Assembly: GCF_900454025.1 (NCBI RefSeq)
Contig: NZ_UGQM01000001.1
Coordinates: forward strand, 3,348,001 to 3,412,000
Direction: 5' to 3'
From: Mycolicibacterium gilvum
Lineage (GTDB): Bacteria; Actinomycetota; Actinomycetes; Mycobacteriales; Mycobacteriaceae
Length of the DNA stretch: 64,000 bases
The first letter of the stretch is position 1, and each line of letters opens with the position of its first letter. Below the pieces are notes generated by a model, which ran no database searches, was not told where the DNA came from, and worked only from the letters and a program-made list of their open reading frames with translations. The position numbers and the translations under genes are program-made. Shown here in pieces: positions 56,335-64,000 of this stretch.

Positions 56335-57080
56335 CGACAGCCGCACCGGCGCTTCAGGTCGAGTCCCTCACCGTGCGGTACGGGCCCGTGCTCGCACTTG
56401 ACGACGCGTCGTTCACGCTGCACCCGGGGCGGGTGTGCGGGCTGGTCGGAATGAACGGCTCCGGGAAATCCACGCTGTTCAAAGCCATCATGGGGTTGGT
56501 GCGCTCGGACACCGGCGATGTCCGCATCCACGACTCCTCCCCCGCACGTGCCCGCAGAGCGGGCGTCGTCGGGTACATGCCCCAGAGCGAGGCCATCGAC
56601 TGGACCTTTCCGCTGTCGGTCCGCGACGTCGTGATGACGGGCCGCTACGGGCACATGGGCCCTGCCCGGCGGGCGCGCCACGTCGACCGGCGCGCTGTCG
56701 ACGACGCGTTGGCCCGCGTCGAGCTCTCCGACTTCCGCCACCGCCAGATCGGCCGACTCTCCGGTGGTCAACGCAAGCGGGCCTTCCTGGCACGCTGTCT
56801 CGCCCAGGGCGCGGAACTCCTGCTGCTCGACGAACCCTTCGCCGGCGTCGACAAACGCAGCGAAGCCACCATCTGCCGGCTGCTGCGTGACCTCGCCGAC
56901 AGCGGCGCAACGGTTCTCATCGCCACCCATGATCTGAACGCGCTGCCCGAGCTCGCCGACGAGGCGATCCTGTTGATGCGGACCGTTCTCCTGCACGACC
57001 ACCCCGACACCGTCCTGGATCCCCGCAATCTCGCGCGGGCCTTCGGTCTCGACCTTCCCCGCAGCCGAGGGGGACAATGA
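56331..57080 (+). CDS. Metal ABC transporter ATP-binding protein
   Basis: A 249-residue ABC ATPase: Walker A GMNGSGKST, Q-loop YMPQSEAIDWTFP (typical of Mn/Zn importers), signature LSGGQRKRAFLARC and Walker B LLLLDEPFAGVD, then the switch histidine in ATHDL. It powers the importer with its neighbours on both sides, overlapping each by four bases. Confidence 0.92.
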   Translation: MTTAAPALQVESLTVRYGPVLALDDASFTLHPGRVCGLVGMNGSGKSTLFKAIMGLVRSDTGDVRIHDSSPARARRAGVVGYMPQSEAIDWTFPLSVRDVVMTGRYGHMGPARRARHVDRRAVDDALARVELSDFRHRQIGRLSGGQRKRAFLARCLAQGAELLLLDEPFAGVDKRSEATICRLLRDLADSGATVLIATHDLNALPELADEAILLMRTVLLHDHPDTVLDPRNLARAFGLDLPRSRGGQ

Positions 57081-58021
57081 CCGTCGTCGAGTTCCTCGTC
57101 GAACCGCTGCAGCTGGAGTTCATGGTCCGCGCCACCGTCACGACGCTCATCGCGTCGACTGTGTGCGCCACGCTGTCGTGCTGGCTCGTTCTCATCGGCT
57201 GGTCGTTGATGGGAGACGCGGTATCACACGCCGTCCTTCCCGGCGTCGTGCTGGCCCACATCGTCGGTGCACCGTTTGCGTTGGGCGCCATCATTTTCGG
57301 CTTCGTCGCGGTCGGACTCATCGGCGTCGTCCGAGACACCAGCCGCACCAAGGAAGACGCCGCCATCGGGGTCGTCTTCACGACCCTGTTCGCGCTCGGA
57401 CTGGTGCTGATCTCGGTGACGCCCAGTCAGGTCGATCTCAACCACATCATCTTCGGCAACGTGCTCGGTGTCTCCCGGGCCGACCTCATCCAGGTGGCCG
57501 TCCTCGGCACCGTCGTGATGGCGGTCCTGGTCTACAAACGTCGCGACTTCACCCTCTACGCCTTCGATCCCCACCACGCCCACGCGATCGGACTCAATCC
57601 CCGCCTGCTGGGCGCCACCCTGCTCGGATTGCTCGCGCTGACCGCGGTCGTGGCGCTGCAGGCCGTGGGAGTCGTTCTCGTGGTCGCCCTGCTCATCACT
57701 CCCGGTGCGACCGCCTACCTGATCACAGAGCGGTTCAGCCGCATGCTGCTCATCGCACCGACGATCGCCGGGGTCTGCGCACTGACCGGCCTGTACGCGA
57801 GCTACTACCTCGACACCGCGTCCGGGCCGATGGTCGTGCTGGCCAACGGCACAGCATTCGCGCTCGCCTACCTCGCTCGTCTCGGCCGGGAACAGCGCAC
57901 CCGGCACCGCCGCCCGGGCGTCAGAGCACCTTGGACAGAAACTCCTGCAGCCGAGGATGCTTCGGATTGTCGAAGATCTCCGCGGGCGGGCCTTCCTCGA
58001 CGATGTGGCCGTCGGCCATGA
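57077..58021 (+). CDS. Metal ABC transporter permease (ABC-3 family)
   Basis: A 314-residue membrane protein with about eight helices, including [18 protein letters not shown] and [23 protein letters not shown], hallmarks of the ZnuB/MntB ABC-3 family. The family core ends near residue 285. The last ~33 residues are an arginine-rich tail encoded opposite the 3' end of the convergent amino-acid ABC ATPase gene (101-bp overlap), suggesting a lost stop codon or drift. Confidence 0.9.
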   Translation: MTVVEFLVEPLQLEFMVRATVTTLIASTVCATLSCWLVLIGWSLMGDAVSHAVLPGVVLAHIVGAPFALGAIIFGFVAVGLIGVVRDTSRTKEDAAIGVVFTTLFALGLVLISVTPSQVDLNHIIFGNVLGVSRADLIQVAVLGTVVMAVLVYKRRDFTLYAFDPHHAHAIGLNPRLLGATLLGLLALTAVVALQAVGVVLVVALLITPGATAYLITERFSRMLLIAPTIAGVCALTGLYASYYLDTASGPMVVLANGTAFALAYLARLGREQRTRHRRPGVRAPWTETPAAEDASDCRRSPRAGLPRRCGRRP

Positions 58022-58694
58022 AGATCACGCGCGATGCGACCTCCCGGGCGAAGCCCATCTCGTGGGTCACGACCACCATGGTCATCCCGCCCCGCGCCAG
58101 CGTGCGCAGCACCTCCAGCACATCGCCGACCATCTCGGGATCGAGTGCGCTGGTGGCCTCGTCGAACAGCATGATCGACGGGTTCATCGCGAGGGCCCGC
58201 GCGATCGCCACCCGCTGCTTCTGCCCACCTGACAGCGTCGCCGGCTTCACCCCCGCCTTCTCCGCCAGCCCCACCTGATCGAGCAGTTGCAGCGCCTTCT
58301 TCTCCGCCGCGGCCTTGTCCATCTTCTTGGTCAGAAGCGGCGCCAGCGTGACGTTCTCCAGCACCGTCATGTGGGGAAACAGGTTGAAGTGCTGAAACAC
58401 CATGCCGATGTGCTGGCGCACCTTGTCGAGGTCGATCTTCGGGTCGGTGAGATCGAACTCGTCGACGACGACCCTGCCGCCGGTGATGTCCTCCAGCTTG
58501 TTCAGGCATCGCAGGAACGTCGACTTGCCCGATCCCGAGGGTCCGATGACGCACACGACCTCGCCGTGACTGACGGTGGTGTCTATGCCGTCCAGCACGA
58601 CCAGATCGCCGAACGACTTCTTCAGCCCCTCGATGCGGATCTTCACCGTGCCGGCCGGCTCGGAGGCCGCGGCTTCGGTTATCAGTTCACTCAT
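57921..58694 (-). CDS. Polar amino-acid ABC transporter ATP-binding protein (GlnQ-like)
   Basis: A 257-residue ATPase: Walker [11 protein letters not shown]-loop [12 protein letters not shown], signature [14 protein letters not shown] and Walker [15 protein letters not shown], followed by [12 protein letters not shown]. The sequence pattern is that of polar amino-acid (PAAT) importers. ATG 58694 overlaps the stop of the binding-protein/permease gene by four bases. Its 3' end overlaps the convergent metal permease frame. Confidence 0.92.
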   Translation of the reverse strand: MSELITEAAASEPAGTVKIRIEGLKKSFGDLVVLDGIDTTVSHGEVVCVIGPSGSGKSTFLRCLNKLEDITGGRVVVDEFDLTDPKIDLDKVRQHIGMVFQHFNLFPHMTVLENVTLAPLLTKKMDKAAAEKKALQLLDQVGLAEKAGVKPATLSGGQKQRVAIARALAMNPSIMLFDEATSALDPEMVGDVLEVLRTLARGGMTMVVVTHEMGFAREVASRVIFMADGHIVEEGPPAEIFDNPKHPRLQEFLSKVL

Positions 58695-60172
58695 TTGACG
58701 AGCCGCCTCTCCAGCCGGTCGGACAGTTTGGTCAGCGCCATGATCACGATGAAGTAGATGACGCCGACGATCAGCCACATCTCGAACGCCTTGTAGTTGC
58801 CCGCGATGATGATGCGCCCGCTCTGGGTCAGCTCGGCGATGCCGAGCACCGACAGGATGGACGTGTCCTTGAGGGTGATGACGAACTGGTTGATGTAGGA
58901 CGGAATCATGGTGCGTATCGCCTGCGGCAGTATGACTTTCCGCATGGTGGGCAGGTATCCGATTCCCAGGCTGCGCGCCGCCTCCATCTGACCCTTGTCC
59001 ACCGAGAGGATGCCGCCTCTGACGATTTCGGTCATGTAGGCACCCGCGTTGAGTGACAGCGTGATGATGCCTGCCGTCACCGCTGACATCTGGAACCCCA
59101 TGGTGGCCGGGATGCCGAAGTAGATGAAGAACGCCTGCACCAGAAGTGGTGTGCCCCGGAAGATGTCGACGAATGTGGTGCCGATGGCCCGCAGCCAGAT
59201 GGACCGGGACACTCTGGCCAGTCCGAAGATGACACCCAGGATCAACGCGAAGAAGATCGAGACGACGGTCAGGATGATCGTCATCTTCAGGCCCGCCAGC
59301 AGCATCGGGCTGGTGCTCTTGATCAGCCCGAACAGCGAGTCGTCGCTTTCCGCGGCTTCCTCACCGAGGTAGGTCTGCAGTATCTCGTCGTAGCGGCCCT
59401 GCGCTTTGAGGTTCTCCAGGCCGTCGTTGAACTTCTGCAGCAATTCGGCGTTCTGTCCCTTGTTGACCGCGAATCCGTATCCGGTCGGATCTTCCTTCGG
59501 TGTGACGGTTTTGAACCCGTTGCCCTGCGCGATGCCGTACAGCAGGACCGGATAGTCCTCGAAGACGGCCACCGAGTTGCCGGTCTTCACCTCGTCGAAC
59601 ATCGTCGACGAGTCGGCGAACGAGACCACCTCGAAGCCGTACTGATCCTTGATCGAGTTCGCGAAATCCGATCCCTGCGTACCGTTCTTGACCGAGACCC
59701 GCTGGCCCCGCAGGTCTTCGTAGGACGTGATGTCCTCGTTGTCCTCGAGCACCGCCATCTGGATGCCGGACTCGAAGTAGGGCTCGGAGAAGTCGAAGAC
59801 CTTCTTGCGTTCCTCGGTGATCGACATGCCCGCGATGACGCCGTCGACCTGGTTGGCCTGCACGGCCTGCAGTGCGGCGTCGAAGCCGAGCGGTTTGATG
59901 TCGACGGTGAATCCCTGATCCTCGGCGATGGCCCGGATCAGATCCATGTCGATCCCGACGAACTCGCCACTGGCATCTTGGAATTCGAACGGCGCGAAGG
60001 TCGTATCGGTGGCGACCGTGTAGGTTTCGCCTTCGGCCCCGGCTGTTCCCGGGAGAGCCAGAACAGCTCCGAACAGGCCGATCAGAAGACCTGCGATCAG
60101 GATCTGCAGCCTGCGCCTCCTGTTGCCCGGCGGTCCAGGCCTGCAGCCCGACGACCCTTCAGCAGCTCCCAT
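58691..60172 (-). CDS. Amino-acid ABC binding protein-permease fusion
   Basis: A 493-residue fusion. After a signal-anchor helix ([19 protein letters not shown]) comes an SBP_bac_3 domain ([35 protein letters not shown]), then at ~285-490 a BPD permease with the EAA loop ([22 protein letters not shown]) preceded by [15 protein letters not shown]. Such fused GlnP-type subunits tether the binding protein to the transporter. ATG 60172 is chosen for GGGAGG upstream. Likely substrates are glutamine/glutamate, not resolvable here. Confidence 0.9.
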   Translation of the reverse strand: MGAAEGSSGCRPGPPGNRRRRLQILIAGLLIGLFGAVLALPGTAGAEGETYTVATDTTFAPFEFQDASGEFVGIDMDLIRAIAEDQGFTVDIKPLGFDAALQAVQANQVDGVIAGMSITEERKKVFDFSEPYFESGIQMAVLEDNEDITSYEDLRGQRVSVKNGTQGSDFANSIKDQYGFEVVSFADSSTMFDEVKTGNSVAVFEDYPVLLYGIAQGNGFKTVTPKEDPTGYGFAVNKGQNAELLQKFNDGLENLKAQGRYDEILQTYLGEEAAESDDSLFGLIKSTSPMLLAGLKMTIILTVVSIFFALILGVIFGLARVSRSIWLRAIGTTFVDIFRGTPLLVQAFFIYFGIPATMGFQMSAVTAGIITLSLNAGAYMTEIVRGGILSVDKGQMEAARSLGIGYLPTMRKVILPQAIRTMIPSYINQFVITLKDTSILSVLGIAELTQSGRIIIAGNYKAFEMWLIVGVIYFIVIMALTKLSDRLERRLVK

Positions 60173-60294
60173 GGTGGCCTCCCACTTCGTCGCGTGTGCC
60201 ACGTTAGACGCTAACGCCGCCGATCTCCGTTCGGGTGTCGTCTCGACAAACCCACCGCACGATGGTGCGCCGGGTCCCCCGAAACGGCCTGTTC

Positions 60295-60306
60295 TACACT
60301 TCGGCT
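60295..60306 (+). promoter_or_regulatory. Leaderless promoter -10 of the SDR gene
   Basis: TACACT (60295-60300) ends exactly six bases before the GTG start at 60307, with no ribosome site between them, so transcription probably starts on the start codon. Confidence 0.5.
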
Positions 60307-61083
60307 GTGGACGTCAACGGAACTAGCGCAATTGTCACCGGCGGTGCTTCTGGCATCGGAGCTGCGACCGCCCGGCTGCTGGCATCTCAGGGTGCTCGCG
60401 TCGTCATCGCCGATCTGCAGGCAGAGCGCGGGCAGGAGCTCGCCCACGAGATCGGCGGCGCCTACGTCAGTGTCGATGTCACCGACACCGCCCAGATCGA
60501 AGACGCGGTCAACACCGCCATCGATCTCGGACCTTTTCGCGCGCTGGTCAATTCAGCGGGAATCGGCTGGGCGCAGCGCACGATCGGCAAGGACGGCGAG
60601 TTCGCCTCGGCCCACAACCTCGACGCCTACAAGAAGGTGCTCGCGATCAACCTCGTCGGCACCTTCGACTGCATCCGCCTCGCAGCGACGGCGATGAGCA
60701 GGCTGGACCTCACCGAATCTGGTGAGCGCGGCGCGATCGTGAACATGACCAGCGTCGCCGCGTTCGACGGCCAGATCGGCCAGGCCGCCTACTCCTCGTC
60801 CAAGGGCGGTGTCGTCGGCCTGACCCTGCCGGTCGCGCGCGACCTCGCGGCTGTCGGGATCCGGGTGAACACCGTCGCCCCGGGCCTGATCGACACCCCG
60901 ATCTACGGCGAAGGACCGGACTCGGAGGCGTTCAAGGCCAAGCTCGGCGAGTCCGTGCTCTACCCGCGCCGCCTCGGTAAGCCGGAAGAGCTCGCGTCGA
61001 TGGTGGTCGAGCTGCTCACCAACTCCTACATGAACGCCGAAGTCGTCCGCGTCGACGGCGGAATCCGGATGCCACCGAAGTAG
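60307..61083 (+). CDS. SDR-family 3-hydroxyacyl-CoA dehydrogenase-like
   Basis: A 258-residue classical short-chain dehydrogenase. The Rossmann motif is TGGASGIG (11-18), the NAD preference is suggested by the aspartate after beta-2 (VVIADLQ), and the active site has SVAAFDGQIGQAAYSSSKGG (Ser, YxxxK). VNTVAPGLIDTP and the overall length fit the HSD10-like 3-hydroxyacyl-CoA dehydrogenases of mycobacterial lipid metabolism. GTG 60307 is preferred over the upstream frame because of the -10 placed for a leaderless message. It stands alone and is followed by a hairpin. Confidence 0.82.
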   Translation: MDVNGTSAIVTGGASGIGAATARLLASQGARVVIADLQAERGQELAHEIGGAYVSVDVTDTAQIEDAVNTAIDLGPFRALVNSAGIGWAQRTIGKDGEFASAHNLDAYKKVLAINLVGTFDCIRLAATAMSRLDLTESGERGAIVNMTSVAAFDGQIGQAAYSSSKGGVVGLTLPVARDLAAVGIRVNTVAPGLIDTPIYGEGPDSEAFKAKLGESVLYPRRLGKPEELASMVVELLTNSYMNAEVVRVDGGIRMPPK

Positions 61084-61094
61084 CGCTGCCGGTG

Positions 61095-61118
61095 CTGCCC
61101 GCCTATCCCGGCGGGCAG
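61095..61118 (+). terminator. Hairpin after the SDR gene
   Basis: CTGCCCGCC and GGCGGGCAG form a 9-bp stem with a 6-base loop 12 bp after the stop codon. No U-run follows, as is usual for mycobacterial terminators. Confidence 0.6.
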
Positions 61119-61240
61119 TCCACCGACACCGTGGCGATCGACGCGACGGACGTGTCGCCGCGCGCCGACGATCACTGTGCCGCACAGTCGATGTGCTTCA
61201 TGATCACTGCAGGTTGGCTGTGGTCTTGCCGGCTCGGCCG

Positions 61241-61276
61241 TTGACAGGCAAGTGAACGCTTGCCTATTGTCGGGTT
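61241..61276 (+). promoter_or_regulatory. arsR-type promoter with embedded operator, leaderless
   Basis: TTGACA (61241-61246), an 18-bp spacer and TATTGT (61265-61270) lie six bases before GTG 61277. AGGCAAG and CTTGCCT form a palindrome (61246-61265) filling the spacer, an ideal place for ArsR autorepression. Confidence 0.7.
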
Positions 61277-61570
61277 GTGGGTGACGTCTTCAAAGCCCTG
61301 GCCGATCCCACGCGGCGCACCATCCTCGACGAGCTTCTCGACAGGAACGGTCAGACGCTGTTCGAGATCTGCGCACGCCTGACCACCAAGCACGGCATCA
61401 GCTCATCGCGTCAGGCGACGTCACAGCATCTCGGCATCCTCGAGGACGCCGGGCTCGTCGAGACGCGCCGCGAAGGTCGATACAAATTCCACTACGTCAA
61501 CACCGCGCCGCTGCGCGCGATCGTCGATCGGTGGTTGACGCCCCGATCCCAGGAGGAGGAACCGTCATGA
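61277..61570 (+). CDS. ArsR-family repressor
   Basis: A 97-residue winged-helix repressor (FKALADPTRRTILDELL; SSSRQATSQHLGILEDAGLV; REGRYKFHYVN). It has one cysteine (EICARL) and no clear metal-binding set, so it belongs to the metal-independent ArsR type that commonly pairs with a downstream enzyme. It is leaderless and overlaps the VOC gene by ATGA; it presumably represses both. Confidence 0.85.
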   Translation: MGDVFKALADPTRRTILDELLDRNGQTLFEICARLTTKHGISSSRQATSQHLGILEDAGLVETRREGRYKFHYVNTAPLRAIVDRWLTPRSQEEEPS

Positions 61571-61956
61571 GAATCACCTACACCAGCCTGCTCGTCGACG
61601 ATCAGGAGAAGGCCCTGCGGTTCTACACCGAGGTCCTCGGCTTCGTCGTCAAGCACGATGTACCGATGGGCGACGCACGATGGATCACCGTCGTCTCGCC
61701 CGAGGACGCCGAGGGCACCGAACTCGTCCTCGAGCCCGATACCCACCCCGCTGTGACACCGTTCAAGGACGCGCTCGTCGCCGACGGCATACCGTTCACG
61801 GCGTTCGGGGTCGACGATGTGCACGCCGAGTACGAACGGCTGGTGGGCCTCGGCGTCGTCTTCACCCTGCAGCCCACGAACATGGGTCCCGTCACCACCG
61901 CCGTCTTCGACGACACGTGCGGCAACCTCATCCAGATCCAGAGCACGACCGGCTGA
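61567..61956 (+). CDS. VOC-superfamily (glyoxalase/bleomycin-resistance-like) protein
   Basis: A 129-residue VOC protein with paired beta-alpha-beta-beta-beta units: TYTSLLVDDQEKALRFYTEV, then FGVDDVHAEYERLVGLGV, ending FDDTCGNLIQIQ with the metal-ligand glutamate of many members replaced by Q. Substrate unknown. ATG 61567 overlaps the ArsR stop, so the repressor controls it. Confidence 0.83.
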   Translation: MRITYTSLLVDDQEKALRFYTEVLGFVVKHDVPMGDARWITVVSPEDAEGTELVLEPDTHPAVTPFKDALVADGIPFTAFGVDDVHAEYERLVGLGVVFTLQPTNMGPVTTAVFDDTCGNLIQIQSTTG

Positions 61957-62072
61957 GCACCGTCTGCACCGCCTTCTCGTCAGGCTGATCGCAACGGTGG
62001 TCTTCGGGGGTGTGTCGGCATGTACTGGGGTCGATCCGATCTCATCGGCAAGACACTCCCGGAGGCCCACTC

Positions 62073-63032
62073 ATGTTCCGCCACGTCGCACGCACCGTCC
62101 TGACGCTTGCCGTCCTCAGCACGGCCGTCGCCTGTGGCAGCGGCGACGACGGGTCCGGCGGCATCACACTGCGTATCGGCGCCACCTCCCCCACCGGTAC
62201 GCCGGCCGGCTCGCTGGGCTGGGGTGACAAGGAGGGCATCCTCGCCGAGCAGTTGAAGGACGCCGGCGTCGACAAGATCGAATACTCGTTCTTCCAGTCC
62301 GGCAGCGATGTCGCGTCGGCTCTGTTCGCCGGTGCCGTCGACGTCGCCGCGGTCGGTGACAACCCGGCGCTGCGCGCCCGCAGTAAAGACCCCAAAGTGG
62401 TTCTGCTGGCTCTCGACTCGATCAACAGCGACGTGTGGCTCGTCGGGGCCAAGGGCGGCCCGACCGACATTGAGGGATTGGTCGGCAAGGCCGTGACCGC
62501 ACCGCACGGCACCGTCCGGGACCGGTCGGCCAGACAGCTGATCGACGCCGCCGGGCTCAACGGCCGGATCGAGGTGCGCGACGTACCCACCCCGGAATCC
62601 ATCGCGGGCCTGAGCTCAGGAGAGATCGCCGCCACCGCCGTCAGCGGTGCCAGCGCAATCGAGTTGCAGCACAAAGGCTTTCCCCTCATAGACAGCCTGT
62701 CCCGGCACGGCCTGGGCTACACCGGCACCAATATCGCGCTGACGACCTTCACCGATCGGCACCCGGGATTCGCCGACGCCTGGCGCAGGGCGGTCACCGC
62801 GGTGAACCGCGACATTCAGGACAACTTCGACGCGTATGCGACCTGGGTCGCCCAGACCGACGGCACGGAGGTCGAGTTCGTCACGGAGTCCACCCGGCCC
62901 GACGAGTTCAACACCGAACCGTTCCCAGCCCGGGGAGTGGATCAGCTCCAGGCCGCGTACGAGTTCCTGCAGGCCGACGGCTCGCTGCAGAGCCCGTTCG
63001 ACGTGCGCGAGTGGGCCGGAGCGACGCAGTGA
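62073..63032 (+). CDS. ABC transporter binding lipoprotein (sulfonate/nitrate/taurine family)
   Basis: A 319-residue periplasmic-type binding protein. A signal peptide ends with AVAC (C21, lipid site). The body fits the SsuA/TauA/NrtA family (LRIGATSPTGTPAGSLGW; FQSGSDVASALFAGAVDVAAVGDNPALRA). It overlaps the permease gene (GTGA). Aliphatic sulfonates are the most common substrates; nothing in the sequence settles it. Confidence 0.85.
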   Translation: MFRHVARTVLTLAVLSTAVACGSGDDGSGGITLRIGATSPTGTPAGSLGWGDKEGILAEQLKDAGVDKIEYSFFQSGSDVASALFAGAVDVAAVGDNPALRARSKDPKVVLLALDSINSDVWLVGAKGGPTDIEGLVGKAVTAPHGTVRDRSARQLIDAAGLNGRIEVRDVPTPESIAGLSSGEIAATAVSGASAIELQHKGFPLIDSLSRHGLGYTGTNIALTTFTDRHPGFADAWRRAVTAVNRDIQDNFDAYATWVAQTDGTEVEFVTESTRPDEFNTEPFPARGVDQLQAAYEFLQADGSLQSPFDVREWAGATQ

Positions 63033-63910
63033 CCGCCGTCGCCGCTCCGCTGACCGCATCACAACGTCTCGAGGCTCACGCCCCGCAGCTCGTCGACGTC
63101 ATCGCGGGCCATCGCGGCCGTCGCAGCATCTGGGGGCGCATTCCCCGCCCGGTGCGCCGGATGGCCGGTCCGGTGGCCATCCTGGCCGTATGGACCATCG
63201 GGTCGACCTCCGGTCTTCTCAACACGGATCTGTTCCCGCCCCCGTCGGACGTCGCCGTCACCGCATGGCATCTGCTGACCAACGGCGGGCTGGCCCTCCA
63301 CGTCGGCACGTCGGCCACCCGGGTGCTGATCGGCACCGCACTGGGCATCACCGTCGGCGTGGTCCTCGCCGTGCTCGCAGGGCTCACCCGCACCGGTGAG
63401 GACCTGCTCGACTGGAGCATGCAAATCCTCAAAGCCGTACCGAATTTCGCGCTCACCCCACTGCTCATCATCTGGATGGGCATCGGCGAAGGCCCGAAGA
63501 TCGTGCTCATCACCATGGGCGTCGCGATCGCGGTCTACATCAACACCTACTCCGGCATCCGCGGGGTCGACCAGCAACTCGTCGAGATGGCCCAGACCCT
63601 CGAAGCCAGACGCGGGACGCTCATCACCCAGGTGATCCTGCCCGGCGCGATGCCGAACTTCCTTGTGGGCCTTCGCCTCGGCCTGTCGAGCGCCTGGCTG
63701 AGCCTGATCTTCGCCGAGATGATCAACACCACCGAGGGCATCGGCTTCCTGATGTCGCGCGCCCAGACCAACCTGCAGTTCGACGTCTCCCTGCTGGTTA
63801 TCGTGATCTACGCGGTGCTCGGGCTCGCCTCTTACGCACTGGTCCGGTTGCTCGAACGCCTGCTGCTGTCCTGGCGCAACGGTTTCGCCGGATTCGAGGC
63901 CACCGCATGA
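63029..63910 (+). CDS. ABC transporter permease (SsuC/TauC family)
   Basis: A 293-residue membrane protein with six helices and the EAA-loop region (VDQQLVEMAQTLEARRGTLI, then VILPGAMPNFLVGLRLGLS), typical of sulfonate/nitrate importers. It is coupled to the binding protein by GTGA and to the ATPase by ATGA. Confidence 0.9.
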   Translation: MTAVAAPLTASQRLEAHAPQLVDVIAGHRGRRSIWGRIPRPVRRMAGPVAILAVWTIGSTSGLLNTDLFPPPSDVAVTAWHLLTNGGLALHVGTSATRVLIGTALGITVGVVLAVLAGLTRTGEDLLDWSMQILKAVPNFALTPLLIIWMGIGEGPKIVLITMGVAIAVYINTYSGIRGVDQQLVEMAQTLEARRGTLITQVILPGAMPNFLVGLRLGLSSAWLSLIFAEMINTTEGIGFLMSRAQTNLQFDVSLLVIVIYAVLGLASYALVRLLERLLLSWRNGFAGFEATA

Positions 63911-64000
63911 GTTCTCCGGTGGTCACCGTGCGCGGGCTGCACCGCGCGTTCGGCGCCCAGCAGGTGTTGGATGATCTCGACCTGGACATCGCCGGCGGAG
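63907..64000 (+). CDS. ABC transporter ATP-binding protein, 5' end only
   Basis: The first 31 residues are in the window (VVTVRGLHRAFGAQQVLDDL), the usual beginning of an SsuB/TauB ATPase. The Walker A motif lies beyond the end. The ATG overlaps the permease stop. Confidence 0.85.
   Translation, partial: MSSPVVTVRGLHRAFGAQQVLDDLDLDIAGG

Overview
The window is high-G+C actinobacterial DNA, most likely from an environmental Mycobacterium/Mycolicibacterium. The evidence is frequent GTG/TTG starts, ATGA/GTGA overlaps between genes, apparent leaderless promoters with a -10 box six bases before a GTG start, a secreted cutinase-like protein, a TrpB2-type enzyme and a CmtR-type metal sensor. No rRNA, tRNA or CRISPR array was seen. 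Assignments rest on reading motifs and gene order; no database search was possible.

Bases 1-39950 are accessory DNA bounded by copies of the same IS3-family element (here 'element B') in direct orientation, at 301-1612 and 35899-39950. A second IS3-family element ('element A') abuts or interrupts both. The right copy is a nest: a complete B sits inside orfB of an older B (3-bp duplication CTG), and an inverted A sits in its 3' end (duplication CCG); the outer B is flanked by CCA. Between the copies lie: a broken tniB, tniQ and cadmium-type efflux genes (cadD-like transporter, P1B ATPase, cmtR-like repressor), ended by three copies of a ~20-bp motif that may be a transposon end (1613-6539); vapBC with a relE remnant (6682-7567); a toxin-antitoxin-chaperone set with a SecB-like protein much larger than usual (7896-9793); a complete type 2 BREX (Pgl) operon, pglW-pglX-pglY-pglZ-brxD-brxHI (10562-28004); and a DUF262/DUF1524 nuclease gene, a gene split by a 16-bp tandem duplication, a HIRAN-like protein plus nuclease pair, and decayed small genes (28022-34547).

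Bases 39951-44477 continue the accessory character: a macro-domain protein of unknown function and a two-gene PD-(D/E)XK nuclease unit flanked by inverted short repeats.

From about 44478 the DNA looks like ordinary chromosome: an epoxide-hydrolase-like enzyme, cutinase, membrane protein and TrpB2; then an allantoin-use locus (IclR regulator, DUF6986-like protein, ureidoglycine aminohydrolase, racemase, NCS1 permease, allantoinase) whose three control regions share an IclR-type palindrome around TTCCACANTNTGGAA; a Mn/Zn-type ABC importer behind a DtxR-like palindrome; a polar amino-acid ABC system with a binding protein fused to the permease; an SDR; an ArsR/VOC pair; and a sulfonate/nitrate-type ABC importer running off the end.
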